A stretch of 64,000 nucleotides of DNA. Origin: Microglena sp. YARC (Eukaryota > Chlorophyta > Chlorophyceae > Chlamydomonadales > Chlamydomonadaceae). Every line of letters starts with the position of its first letter. The first letter of the stretch is position 1. Shown here in pieces: positions 1 through 10,689 of this stretch. Made by a program: the position numbers and the translations under genes. The notes beneath the pieces are model-generated. The model was not told the DNA's origin and ran no database searches. It saw only the letters and a list, made by a program, of their open reading frames with translations. The DNA lies in assembly GCA_022414725.1 (NCBI GenBank), contig CM039463.1, positions 79,662,914-79,726,913 on the forward strand, in the 5' to 3' direction.

Positions 1-360
1 GCTGGCTGCCTGCTGGGCTTGCAAGATCTTTCGAGTGTAATGTCTTTCGGACTACATTTCACACTCGTCACTGATCACCAGCCTCTGCTGTGGATGTTTT
101 CCTCTGCTAACGTCACCGGGGCCATCGCTCGATGGGCATGCATGCTGCAGTCATTTGATTTTGACATCATGCACAGACCAGGTGCACAGCATGGCAACGC
201 TGACGCAATGTCTCGGTTTTCCAACCCCACAGCAGAGGACAACACTGGCGCTCGCATTGACCTGGACAGCGACCTGTACGCAGCATTTCCAACAGTGCCC
301 ACCACCCCTTATGTGCCCCTAGACCTGACACTCGGGCACATCGTGGACTACATCCTTGAC
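1..360 (+). pseudogene. Retroelement RNase H domain, C-terminal part
   Basis: Frame 1 is open from the first base. It carries the RNase H signature of gypsy elements: VTDHQPLLWMF, then ARW, then a phrase equivalent to RPGxxHGNADAxSR (RPGAQHGNADAMSRF, about 174-222). In live elements this domain removes the RNA strand of the RNA/DNA hybrid during reverse transcription. The domain is truncated at its N-terminus by the window edge. It runs on without a break into a linker of about 60 residues and then the methyltransferase, which supports one polyprotein rather than a chance neighbour. Confidence 0.85.
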
Positions 361-414
361 GTCAGATCTGTCTTATCCATCTGCACAACACCCCTGCCTG
401 CCGCCGTCACATAC

Positions 415-1466
415 ATGGCCCAGAATGGCATCACTCTATACGAGATGTGCGGGGGAATGTGTGCAGGATTGGAGGCAGCACTGCGCAATGGCATCCAAGT
501 TAACAGGTATATCTACAGCGACATTGCGCCCGCTGCTCAGACAGTCGCCCGCTATAGGACACAAGCTTTGACCAACCTCTACCCCCATCTGCTCAAGTCA
601 TACGCCTGCGACCATGCCTTCACGACGCTACCCCAGGATGTGACCAAGATCACACCAGAACAGCTCATGATCGCAGCTGTGAACGACCAATCACATTGGC
701 TCATCATAGCCGGTCCAGAGTGCCAAGACTTCAGCCTGGCAGGGAGGCAACAGAGGACTGCAAGGGAACCATCCGGGCCGCCGTCCTGCAGGCTTGTACC
801 ACCGTCATTGGGTACATCCAGCAGCTACAGCACCCTCGGCAACCCCTCTACATCGTGGAGAATGCAGCAATGCAGCACAACTTCCGATCAAAACATATTG
901 CTACGCAAGACTTCAACGCAGTCAACACAACTCTTGGCCTCCCTATCTGCGTGGATGCTGCAACATTCGACTCAGGAGCGCACAGACTCCGCAACAAGTT
1001 GCAGAACTTGGTTGAACCCCTTGATCTCCAGCTCCAGCTCAACAAGACCCGTCGGACTGCCAACATTTCAGCCAACGCCTTCTTGGATCCAGGACGGAGC
1101 ACTACAAGGGTCTACAGATCAGACACAGCCCCTTTTTGCTTAGCAAACAAGATCGGACAAGAGCGCAACGTACTGCCTACTCTAGTAGCGTACCCTCTGT
1201 CTCGAGCCTTCAGACCTGACAAGCCAGGCAGCATCTACTCTCTCCAGGGCGGCGCACGGTCTGAACCAAACCCTTCTGAGAGAGAACGCATGCTCGGATA
1301 CTACACAGGAGCAACAGCAGCACCAGGTCTCACTCAAAACCAGAGGCATATCCTCACAAGCAACAGCATGGATCAGCGAGCCTTGGTAGCAATCATCAGA
1401 AAGACCTTGGAAATGGCAATCCCTACACGTCTGACATCTATGCTGGAATTTCAGCCACCCCCCTGA
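415..1466 (+). pseudogene. Retroelement-encoded cytosine-C5 DNA methyltransferase
   Basis: The N-terminal part (frame 1, about 415-740) has a motif I-like S-adenosylmethionine loop (LYEMCGGMCAGLEAAL) and a motif IV-like segment GPECQDFSLAG, where the catalytic Cys of the usual PCQ is present as ECQ. After a frameshift near 750 the frame 3 part (to 1466) has motif VI (YIVENAAM, the ENV motif), a motif VIII-like AHRLRNKLQN and a C-terminal PNPSERERMLGY / GLT / SNSMD stretch equivalent to motifs IX-X. The motif order is that of DNMT3-like and bacterial-type m5C methyltransferases. The frameshift makes this copy non-functional. Cytosine methyltransferases captured by retrotransposons are known from dinoflagellates and a charophyte alga. 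Assignment rests on motif order only; no alignment was run. Confidence 0.78.
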
Positions 1467-1600
1467 CCTGAGTTACTACCTTCTCCCAGCCCGGCTCTTC
1501 TTCTGACAACATCTCCCAGCTATCCCAGCAATTCTGGATCTGGCGGTCGCATATCAGACCCCACACCTCCGACATGCCAGTTCTATGGCACTGAGCTTGC

Positions 1601-3170
1601 TTGCCTGCTAGCAGTCACCTACCAGGAGCAAGGCTGTCAAGCCACACATCTGGCCATCACAGCCACCTGCACCAGCCAACAGCCAACAGCCAACAGCCAA
1701 CAGCCACCGACCCTCAGCCGTTGCAACACTCCCCTCCTTTGCCTCTTCTGCCATCTTCAGCTCCAAGTCCTCCACTCGCCCCAGGCAGACAGTTGGATAC
1801 TGACTTGCGCCTCGCTGCAATGTCCAAGGACACTGACGGTCTAGACATCCACTCTGATCAGTTTGTCTTAGAGTACTTGAGGCGAGGAGTCCTCGGCTCC
1901 AACTGGACGACATCTCGTACTAGGCGGGTACTGGCAAGGTCAAGAAAGTACAGGCTCGGCGCATCTCCAACGGGAGAAGAGAGGATCATACGCATCCTGG
2001 CCAACGGCATTGAACGCATCGTCCCAGCCCCCAGCCAGAGGTCCATCCTCATTCAGATGGCCCACGAGACCAGCGGACACTTTGGAGCACGCAGAACAGC
2101 TTACTTAGTGGTCAGCTCCTTCTGGTGGCACGGCGTTGTCAAACAAGTCAAAGCTCTGGTCAAGACATGCAAGATCTGTGACCAAGCCATGGCCTACTTC
2201 AACCAGCCAACAGCACATTGCAATCCCACCCGATTCATGGCTCTTCTTCGCTTGGGGAATTGATTTGTCTGGCCCCTACAACAAGACAGCCAGGGGCAAC
2301 ACTATGCTCATGCACGCCGTGGAGTATTTCAGCGCCGCACTCGTAGTGGTCCCCATCCCAGCCAAGGAGGCCATACATACAGTCTACGCGCATTCTCATG
2401 GAGTCTTGGCACACTTTGGCGCATACGCACTCTGCATCTCTGACAATGGACCAGAGTTCCAAGGCAAATTCAAGGAACATCTGCTTCACAACTTCATTGA
2501 CCACAGGACTATCCACCCTAACCACCCTCAGGGCAACGGTTTCGTGGAGCGAAGCGTCGGTACCATCAAGGCAGCCTTGACCAAGATCTGCTCTGAAAAC
2601 CTGGCCACTGACACATGGGACATTGCCATAGCCAAGGTCGTAACAGCGTACAACTGTAGCCCTAAGGAGACTACTAAGTGCGCCCCCTTCACTCTGCTGT
2701 ACGCCCGGGCTCCGGTCATGAACAACCCTGAGGCACAGCTTGCCATGTATGACAGCGCCGCTGCCCGACCTGACAGACAGCACACAGGTGCAAGCTCTGA
2801 CAGACACTCTCCTGGAGCGCGCTCAATGGATCAAGAGAGTCAGCCCAACTATTGCCAATCACATAGCAATCGCCCACCACAGGGACACCCTGCACTACGC
2901 AAAGATCAGGGGGGGAGCCTATCACCCTCGCCTACGCAAATTCCAGGTGGGAGACTTTGTGTACATCCGCCGTCCCAACGTGCGCAACTCCTTGCAGATG
3001 GCTGCCCAAGGCATGATCCTGCGCATCATCGACCTCAAACCAACTGAAGTCGTCGTCTTGCAAGGACGTTGCAGTTGCACAATCACCAACCATGCCCGCA
3101 ATTTGTCTCCTTGTCACCTCCCTAACTTGGATGGCACAATCAGGCCAGACTTAGCAGTCCCACTCCCCAG
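1601..3170 (+). pseudogene. Retroelement integrase
   Basis: Frame 2 (to 2263) ends with an HHCC zinc-binding segment: AHETSGH supplies the two His, followed after about 30 residues by CKIC. Frame 3 from about 2225 carries the catalytic core with D in GIDLSGPY, D in SDNGPEF and E in GNGFVERS, the last two about 35 residues apart as in DDE integrases. Frame 1 from about 2750 carries the C-terminal domain (FQVGDFVYIRRP, then NLSPCHLPNLDG). The enzyme would insert element cDNA into the host genome. Two frameshifts inside the integrase make it inactive. The segment 1467-1790 is Pro/Ser/Gln-rich linker with little constraint. Confidence 0.88.
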
Positions 3171-3182
3171 CCTAGCCTACCC

Positions 3183-3400
3183 TGCAGCGTCTGCAACTTC
3201 CCTGACAACGCCAATTGCATGCTACTCTGCGACGGCTGAGGAGCAGATGGAGGCAAGTCATACAGCCAGTGCAAGGACAAGTGGGCTGCAAGGCTCTTGC
3301 GGGATGGTGCAAAAGAGTCGGTGCGCTCCCTCCTATATGCCAATGAAGTCCAGGATCCAAGGGATTGGGTATTCCTCTTGCTCCATATAGTCGTTGGCCC
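3183..3400 (+). other. Possible PHD-finger remnant after integrase
   Basis: Directly after the integrase C-terminal domain, frame 3 reads CSVC, then NCMLLCDG and a TGA at 3237-3239, which is one base away from a Cys codon. Beyond the stop lie SYSQC and, in the same frame, a DPRDW segment. This resembles the CxxC ... LLCDxC ... WHxxC ... GDW plan of PHD fingers, which some plant and algal gypsy-type elements carry at the end of integrase as chromatin readers. The expected His is not visible. This is a suggestive pattern, not a firm domain call. Confidence 0.35.
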
Positions 3401-3529
3401 GTCTTCGCTATAGGTGACCTCCCAGCTGGAAGGTTGGACATCCCCAAGCTCTCGGCGGCGGCCATGCATGGAGGGAGCTGCTTGGTTCGAGATACTGGCC
3501 TGAATGGCAAGTCCACGGTCAAAGCGCGA

Positions 3530-3893
3530 CCTGTGGCAGTATGCTCTGCGCTGGACAAGTGGAGGAAAGGGCGCAATGTGAGTTTCTCTTGTAAAATGTT
3601 AGGTAGGGCAGAAATGCCTGGCATGGCCATTAGTGGGGTACCGATGAGGGCATCGAAGATGGTGTTGTCGGGGCAATGACAAAAGTTGCCCTGACGCTGA
3701 TCTCGTTGGGGGTGTCGCTGCAAAAAATGACGGGCATTTGAATCTCCTTGGTGAGGGAGCTTTTGACGTCATTGAACGCAATCGTCTTGTGGTGGCATGG
3801 GAGAGGATCGTGTCCCAATGAGTCCGCCATACATAGATTGCGAGATAAAGTTGAGACCACTGCCGGTGTCGACGAGGACCATGAGGTTGACGC
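3530..3893 (-). pseudogene. Retroviral-type aspartic protease (retropepsin) remnant
   Basis: Immediately after the TAG at 3895 the minus strand reads NLMVLVDTGSGLNFIS, the active-site DTGS of retropepsins. After a stop and a frame change near 3780 another frame carries TIFDALIGTPLM, which matches the hydrophobic-GTP segment near the end of the fold. Such proteases cleave the gag-pol polyprotein. The internal shifts make this copy inactive. Confidence 0.75.
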
Positions 3894-3894
3894 A

Positions 3895-4794
3895 CTATAG
3901 GAGGCCAGTTGCGGACTTAAATGAGAGGCCTGTCTGGTGGGACAGGTTGGCCATGTACGGTACACCGTAGCTGGGCTCTGTTCCTTGCAGCAAGGTTGCT
4001 GTAGAAGGGCTCAGCTGGCCAGAAGCAGTGTAGTCGCGTACAAATGTGTCCACTGGGTTGTGCGTGACACAAGCCGCGCGCTGGGCCGTCTCAACTGCTG
4101 TGGCTCTGACCTGCAAGGCCCTGTTGAACTCGTGCAGGTTCTGCACTTCTCTGAACATCAAATCAAGATCCCGTCGCAAGACTGTCATCTCATCCATGAG
4201 GAGGTCTAGTGATGCCCGATGCTGGGCTTGGGTAACGTGCCGTGATACTTGAGCGCTGGGTAGGGGGATGGCAGCTGTTGTCCCAGTTCCGTCAGTGGAA
4301 GGATCAAATGTGGGTTTGTAAATTGCCTGCGAGCTAGCTTGTGTCTCTGCTTCTGGAGTTTGTCGGAAGCTAACTACTAGGGCTGCATTGTACCAGTCAG
4401 GTTCTGGTAGATCAGATTGCGCAGCTTGTGGAGCCTCTAGTTGTAGTGGCTGGTTGCTTCGGCTGTGTTGATCATGGGGGTGTGAGGCATGTCGTCCGCC
4501 GGAGGGTTGCGAACGAAGTTCCTCACGAATGGCGAAGACGGTGTCATGCAACTGCTGGTTATGCTGTTGCTGGTGCAACTGCATCTGCCGATTGTGTTGT
4601 TGTTGTTGCAATTGCATGACGACGCCTGGCCGTTGGTGCTGCTGCATGCTGTTGTTGTTAGTGCCTCTTGTCTGCCCTTGGTAGTTGCCTTGAGTGCCCT
4701 GGTTGTTGCCCTGGTAACCAGCTTGATATCCACCCTGGGTGCCTTGGTTGTTGCCTTGGTAGCCACCTTGATACCCGCCACCAGTTCCTGCCAT
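3895..4794 (-). pseudogene. Gly/Gln/Asn-rich gag-pro linker
   Basis: A 299-codon open stretch in the same frame as the upstream zinc-knuckle segment, separated from it by a TAG at 4801-4803, and ending with another TAG at 3895-3897 immediately before the protease, again in frame. It starts with repeated GYQGGYQGNNQGTQG phrases and then Gln/His runs, followed by a helical-looking stretch (LLMDEMTVLRRDLDLMFREV) that could be a coiled coil. No enzymatic domain is visible. It probably belongs to the gag-pro polyprotein. Confidence 0.6.
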
Positions 4795-4800
4795 GCTTCC

Positions 4801-6535
4801 CTAGTTGTTGTTCCATGGGTTACCTGCTGGAAAGGGTCGTGGGTTCTTCCCCTTGTACCTGGGGTTCTGAGGGGGTAGGGAGGATTGCTGTTGCACTGGA
4901 GTCTGTGGCTGTCTGTACTGCTGTGCAGGGGGGTTACGCATTTGTGTCTGCGGGCTATGTTGTACAGCTCCCTGCACTGAGCGGTAGTAAGGCACTCCAG
5001 ATCTGAGCTGGTCCAAGGGTGGTGGTGGAGCGAAGCCTTGCTGGATTGTTGAGGTGCGCCAGATGGCGTACCGTGCTGGGTTCTTCGGGCTCCAGGATGG
5101 GTTGGGGGTCCCAGGGTTGTTCAGGTAGCAAGTGTTGGAACCGTGTCCAGTGATGTTGCATGTAGTGCAAACCGTGGAAGACTTGGGTTCACCGTTCTTG
5201 CCCTTGAGTGCACTTGGGTCCTGGGTGACGGGAAAAGCAGGCGTCTCGCGTGGCATGACAGTTGGCCTCTGTGACGGTGGTTTAGAGACACAGAGCAGCA
5301 TGCCTTGTGCTGTCATATCGTCCCTCTTGGATGCTTCAGTTTGGTCAATGCCAGACAGCCTTTCATCGCCAGAGTCCGGTGGGCTGGGGGGTTGGCCTCC
5401 CGGTTGATCAGGTGGTCCTCCAGTATCTGCCTCATCATCGGGGACACCGTCACTGTCAGAAGAATTGGCAGGATCACCCCCTGGATTACCTCCTGGTCCA
5501 TGCGGTGACTGACTGGGGTGGGATCCACTGTTGTCGGAGGAGCTGCTTGACCCGTTGCCAGAAGGTTGGCTTGCAAGAAGCTGGTTGGCTGGTGAGGGAT
5601 CTGGAAGCTGTCGGGGAGTGCGGGCAAGTTGTTTGCTGGGGCTTTCTACTTCCTCTTCTGAGCTGAAAAGGTTGTTTGTGGTCATGTGTGGAGGACCTGC
5701 TGCGTGTGTCGCAGTTGCGCCAGCAGTGAAGTAAGGTCTCCTGAGGGGTTATAAATTCCTGCAGGGGACTGTGCACTGGCGGCTGGGACGGAGTGGCAGA
5801 TGGTCGCTGGACTGGGGACAATGGTGGGAACGCATTGTCCGTAGCTTCCTCTTTGACGGCAACTCGAGAAGGCGGGGTGTTCAGCAATGGCCGTTGTGAG
5901 CTTCCAAGGGCTAGGCGCATTCCACTCTACCCGCTCCAAGGCTTGAGTGGTGTGGGTGATGGCTGAAGGTCTGATGGAGTGCTTAGTGTTTGTAGAGTTC
6001 CACAGAATTGTCTTTTGGAGGTGCCTGGTAGGTGCGCGAGCTGGGCTGGGGGCTGGGGGCTGATAGTAGAAGGCTGGGGGTCGAGGGTTGAAGGCTGGGG
6101 GCTTAAAGCGGAAGGCTGGGGGACGAGAGGTGAAGGCTGGGGGCTGATAGTGTCAGCTACTGTGGCTGAGGCTGGTAAGGTGGTGGCAAGTGCCATAGGA
6201 AGGGGGATGTCGATCTCCGATGGCTCCCCCTCGTACCAGGGGGTGGGCTGCCCCAGTGGGAGGGGTGAGTTGGGGATCGTTAGGGGGATGGTTGGGGTGA
6301 GTGTGTTAATGGGGTTATGCAGATGCAGTTGTGCTAGTTGATTTGTGATGGAATGTTCAGAATAAGTGTTACTTATGTCTGAGAGGGCTTGTCGGGCGTC
6401 TGATTGAGCTTGTGCTTGATCAGTTGCGTCTGAGCGCGCTTCTGCTTCTGCAGCAGCTCTGTCTTGTCCTCGTGTTCCTCGCATAGTGTGTTGTGTTGGT
6501 TGTTCAGGGTTGGGTTTGTTCCACGTGTTTATCAA
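4801..6535 (-). pseudogene. Gag-like protein with CCHC zinc knuckle
   Basis: Two open stretches, 6535-5927 and 5685-4801, with shifted frames between them. The sequence is Pro/Ser/Gln/Gly-rich and disordered-looking, including repeated SPQPS phrases near 6050-6140. The second stretch contains CTTCNITGHGSNTC (about 5163-5122), an exact C-x2-C-x4-H-x4-C zinc knuckle that in Gag binds element RNA. I cannot see a recognisable capsid core, so it is either very divergent or lost. It is followed in the same frame, after one TAG, by the Gly/Gln/Asn-rich segment that leads to the protease. Confidence 0.72.
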
Positions 6536-6654
6536 GGCTTGTGTCCTGATGTGTACCTGAAGGAATATGTATGTTGGTAGAGCAGCGCAGATGTATCTGG
6601 CTTGGTTTCTTCAGAAGTGTAGTCCTGAAAGAAGGTGTGGTGGAGCAGAGGTCC

Positions 6655-6900
6655 AATAAAAAAAGGCGGCCCTTCGCCGTTGCTTTTTTTTTTTTTAAGT
6701 AGGTGGTCGCGAATAGTAGTGCAAGTAAAAAAAGGCGGCCTAACGGCGTGCTTTTTGAAAGATGCAGATGGCGTACTCGTAACAGTGGTGTAACCAAAAA
6801 TTGGGCAGCCTTACGGCGTGTGTTTTGGAAGAGTGTGGATGTTGTATGTGAAACAAGGATTCAACTCAAATTGGGCGGCCCTTCGCCGTGCCGGATGGCG
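6655..6900. repeat. Four hairpin repeats (GCC-4 nt-GGC type)
   Basis: Segments starting near 6664, 6733, 6806 and 6871 share A-rich sequence, GGCGGCC(T)TnCGGCGTG and a T-rich tail, spaced about 65-75 bp. Each can fold into a short GC stem (for example GCCTTACGGC). The first, with an A tract before and a T tract after, looks superficially like a bacterial terminator. Confidence 0.6.
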
Positions 6901-7123
6901 TAAGCGATAGGTCTGAGGTCAGAAAGTGAGGGAGATGCCCGTACCTAGCGAGGTGGTGGGTAGTCTTCTCCGAAGAACTTGAGATCAGGTAGTCCTACGC
7001 ACGGTGGGAAGGGGTGGGCAACTGATTAGTATAGAGCAGTTGGTCCAATTGAATGGGTGATTTGTTTGGTTAATGGATGCAAATGCTGGTATGAGTTCGT
7101 TGGAATGTTTGGGTATGTCGATA

Positions 7124-7203
7124 TCAGCAAGTCGTCGGTATTAGCAAGTCGTCCGTATCAGCAAGTCTTCGGTATCAGCAAGTCGTCGGTATCAGCAAGT
7201 CAG
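7124..7203. repeat. 17-bp tandem repeat
   Basis: About five imperfect copies of TATCAGCAAGTCGTCGG lie head to tail. They sit upstream of the minus-strand gag and may be part of its promoter or U3 region; no function is visible. Confidence 0.7.
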
Positions 7204-9179
7204 TAATAGCCGTCTCGATGTTCAGAAGTACGGTACCGGTACTATCTCTGAATGGAGAGGGCGGGCTTAAATGGACTAGGTTTATGTGATGGGTTCTCTT
7301 TACAGCAAATGTGGTTGCCGGTGTTAGTGAGATCACAAAAGCAGGGATCTGAGTGGTTCTGATTTGGAAGTCTTGGGTGGGGAACCGCAAGGTGGGTGGG
7401 GTTCTTAAATCCTCTAGGGGCTGCTAGTGAGTTGCGTCGACTCGTAGCGTAGGAGGAGCAATGGAGGACAAGTGCGCCCGATCTATGGTTGATCAGTATA
7501 GTTATGGAGTCTGTATGTGCGTTGTTAGAATGGGATAATTAGTTCCAGACTATGGTCACAGCAAGTAGGTTGGGTAAATTAAGTCCAATCTATATGTATA
7601 CAGACTTTATCCAATCAGCAGCAAAGGGCTATGGGTTCGCTGCCCAAAGTGATCGCTTTGCTTGCTGGCTCAATGTGTGAGAAAGCGTCCCTAGGGTATG
7701 TCCCGTGGGTAGCTTTGTGTCTGTCCAGAAAAAAAATCTAAAGCCCTGGCAGGGAGTACCAAGTGATGGGGTGTTCTGTACTCCGGTAGCCGCGTTACCA
7801 GTACTGACGGGGACGTCTCACCGTTCCGAGGGGTTGGACTTTCGGCCGGCAGTTGTGGAGTCGAGGCGAAAGGAGAGGGTTTGACCGGAGTCTCCTTCTG
7901 AAGTCCGGCAGACGGGGGTTGTCAATGCTCGGGGAGGGTAAAGGAGGCGACCGTAGGTAGACAGGTTTTCCGGGAGTCGGTAACGACAGGGGCTTGGAGA
8001 CGCAGACTTTGAATCCGTGGAGGTTCTGGACAAGAGTTTGATAGTAGAATGAGTTACAATTTGTTCTAGGAACAATAGAAGATAAAACTGCGGTTTCTAA
8101 GTGAACGCGCAAGTGTCTACATAGCTTGCCGGAAAGGGTCGGCAAGGTGGGATTGCAATGCACGACAGGGGTCAAGCGGTGCAAGAGCCTAAGATGATTA
8201 TTCATGATGCATGACGACAGTCGTATTGGATTGTCGTGACGGGTTGGTGTCACGACAAGGCCAACACTACGACAAGGCCAACACTGCAAGGGGTAAGTGC
8301 GCAAGTAGCGCCTAGCAGTGACCTATCCCGACGACAGCATCGACGCACCGACAAGAGTTTGATAGTATGTAGAATGAGAGAGAATCGGTCGTCTCAATCG
8401 ACTATCAACTCTTCTGTCCTTTAGGGTACGATCGTAACCTGATCGTAACTATGGCTTTGCATGCGCTGGCGAAAGGAGTTATGCTCAATGTCTTTCACGG
8501 CACTGCATTATTATGTCTCGTGTTAAGACAAGCGCCCGATAACAGTCTCGTGTTAAGACAAGCGCCAGCGTGTCACGCGTATGTATAACCGAGTAATCCT
8601 AGGTAGCTGTGGGTAGCTGGCCACTAGGCGGAAATGTACGGCGGGTTGACTCAGCCAGATCTGGGCTACCTGGGCACAGGTCTGGTCGGAGTCTGCTCTT
8701 GGTGTGTGTGTGCGTGTACAAGGTATTTCCTTTGCTTTTAGTGTTACGTAGGTAGACACGCAATCGCGTGTGACAGTTAATCGTTAATGTGGCTATTTGG
8801 CCCAACCTGAGCTCCTTTTCTTGAATTGCGTTGCTCATATGTGCTCTGGCGAGAATTTGCCCGGCATAAATAAGTCTTAAAATTCATCTAAAATGTAGAA
8901 AGTTCAAGTTTTTTTATTGCAAGGAATTCCTGTAAAGAATCGGCTGGAATCAAATAAGCAGTCGCCGGGAATGAAGGGAAAGTGTTTACCCGTCAGGCGT
9001 CTTGACATTTTAGAAGCTAGTAATTTGTCTATGAGAAGTTGAAGCATGTGTAGAGTGTAGAATTCGGCAGAATGGGAGGAGTAGGACGGAACGATTAAAC
9101 GCGTATTACGCTTGGAATACAGGTTTGGGGTGGAATCATGGGGAGACAAAAGTTACCTCACCCATTTACCCACCCAGTT

Positions 9180-9181
<2 letters not shown>

Positions 9182-9226
<45 letters not shown>
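9182..9226. repeat. Poly(C) run of 45
   Basis: An uninterrupted run of 45 C. Similar runs recur throughout the window (C50 at 27756-27805, C62 at 58901-58962, G37 at 46236-46272, G32 at 51345-51376). Lengths may be unreliable in the assembly. Confidence 0.95.
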
Positions 9227-9228
<2 letters not shown>

Positions 9229-9885
9229 ATCACCCATCCACCCATCCAGTTTGTGTCCGAGCACCTCTCCCCCTCCCCCCCCTGTCACTCACCCACCCAC
9301 TCATCCAAGTGAGAACTGCCTGCATCATGCAGCATTAGGGACAAATATGGATTGGGGTGGACTCATGGGGAGACAAAATTTAGCTTGAAGTTAAATTGTT
9401 TTACATTCTTACAACATGTCTGGCTTACAGAAGAATAAGATTGGGATAATCCATAGGGCATTGTATCATACCAAAGGTAGTAGCGAGGAGGTGAGAAACA
9501 TTATAAATAGTATAAGGGGTGCTTCTGGTGTGTAGTATTAGATGTATCCCATTTTGGTGGGGAATGATTCACGTTGACTAAAGCATACATAGTCTCGTAC
9601 TACCTGACTGCATAAATAAATGTTTGTCGTCTCTAAATGTTTTAAGAGAAAGTTCAATTGTTTAGACTGTACTGTCGGTCAATCAATTATTGTTCTGTTG
9701 AACGGGGTCTTGGTCATAGTAGTCGTCATTTGCGCTGAAGTTCTTGTACCATTCCGGCAGCGGTCAGACCTGCGCAACCTTATTTCACGTATGGAATCTG
9801 TCCAAGCTCTGTTGACGTATTGTTCCATACTGAATACAAAAGATCTGCATGCACAACACAAAGGGTCCATTACTCTAGAGACATA

Positions 9886-9962
9886 TTTGAACTTGAACTT
9901 GGTTTCATAGCTACAGCCAGCAATTTAGCTGTTCGCCGTCTTCGGCAGTAAAAATATAAAAT
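9886..9962 (+). repeat. Dispersed repeat family D, copy 1
   Basis: About 80 bp containing AACTTGAACTTGGTTTCATA, a GCCAGCAATT segment and CGCCGTCTTCGGCAGTAAAA. Nearly the same sequence is at 11557-11637 (+), and inverted, more diverged copies lie at about 17698-17760, 17920-17992 and 18331-18402. The conserved end TCGGCAGTAAAA and mixed orientations suggest a small mobile element. Confidence 0.7.
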
Positions 9963-10689
9963 TACCAGGAGACATATGCCTAAACAATGCCAGCCGTCCT
10001 GCTGACGATGGTGGTCTGTGGGCTGATGGTTACAGGATCATGTTCACTGGCCTGCATTACAAATTGACTTGAGTATTCAGTCGATACTGAAGGAGGACTT
10101 GCTATCAATCGACCTTGTAATCCTGGGCCTGTTGTGTCGCTTCCTCAAATTCATGTAGCCTTTCCATGTAACTCTGATGGATGCCATTTCGAGCTAGTGC
10201 TGTCTGCCGACTTGTTGAGCAAGTATTGCTCATCTGCACTACAAGGTACTACAAAGTGCACGCGGCAGCGCGATGTCGCGCACACTTTTTGAGCCCCACT
10301 GCGCGTTTCAGGCAGTTTTTTCAACCCCCTGTGGGCGCATCGCGCAGTTTTTGCGCTTTTTGCACTACAAAGCGCTGGCCGATTTGATGTTTGTGCACTT
10401 TAAGCGCTGACCAATTTGACAAAATGAAGTACCCTGCTACACTACCGTACCAGATCATGAAGTCCAATCACGCCTGACAACATTGGCCTTTTCCACGCAC
10501 CTTCCAGACACCGATGCTGTGCTTTACATGCTCAACCATCTTCGTGGAGCTCTCATTTTTAATAACAGACACCGTCCTCTCCTTCAGCATTAGCTTACCA
10601 GATTATTGGTGTACAAAGTAAATAAACATACCCTAAACTTGCATACAAAATAAATAATAAATACATACATAAACATAAGTAGTATAATT

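Larger units (their letters stand above)
1..3400 (+). mobile_element. Decayed Ty3/gypsy-type pol (RNase H - DNA methyltransferase - integrase)
   Basis: The 3' half of a retrotransposon pol gene enters the window at base 1. Read in order it has the end of an RNase H domain, a cytosine-C5 DNA methyltransferase domain, an HHCC zinc-binding segment, a DDE integrase core and an integrase C-terminal domain. The reading frame changes near 750, is interrupted by a stop at 1464-1466, and changes again near 2225 and 2750, so this copy is dead. The reverse transcriptase lies upstream of the window. No LTR can be paired. Known gypsy elements place integrase directly after RNase H; the methyltransferase between them is the odd part. 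The Ty3/gypsy assignment follows from the RNase H to integrase order and is inference because RT is absent. Confidence 0.85.
3172..6535 (-). mobile_element. Second retroelement fragment: gag and protease, antisense
   Basis: On the minus strand, gag-like sequence begins near 6535 and runs down to a retropepsin near 3895-3530, after which the frame is unclear. It meets the plus-strand pol tail to tail around 3200-3500. The two pieces together would give gag, protease, (missing RT), RNase H, methyltransferase and integrase, so they may be halves of one family joined by an inversion or nested insertion. That is inference. Frames are interrupted by stops at about 5927, 4801 and 3895 and by shifts near 5700 and 3780, so it is a relic. 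Confidence 0.75.
6540..8600 (-). other. Non-coding leader / LTR-like region upstream of gag
   Basis: This 2-kb stretch precedes the minus-strand gag and has no convincing gene. It holds four copies of a short GC hairpin flanked by A and T tracts (6655-6900), a 17-bp direct repeat array (7124-7203), a duplicated AACACTACGACAAGGCC-type segment (8250-8290) and two copies of GTCTCGTGTTAAGACAAGCG (8515-8567). Sub-repeats of this sort are common in LTR U3 regions, but no second LTR is present in the window to prove the boundaries. Confidence 0.4.

Noticed and set aside
3895..4803. Alternative genetic code with TAG as a sense codon
   Set aside because: The aminopeptidase and the LRR protein both end at TAG at the expected place, and the retroelement is otherwise decayed.
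6655..6715. Rho-independent terminator
   Set aside because: The A-tract/hairpin/T-tract form is there, but the context is a eukaryotic retroelement leader with three similar units lacking the T tract.
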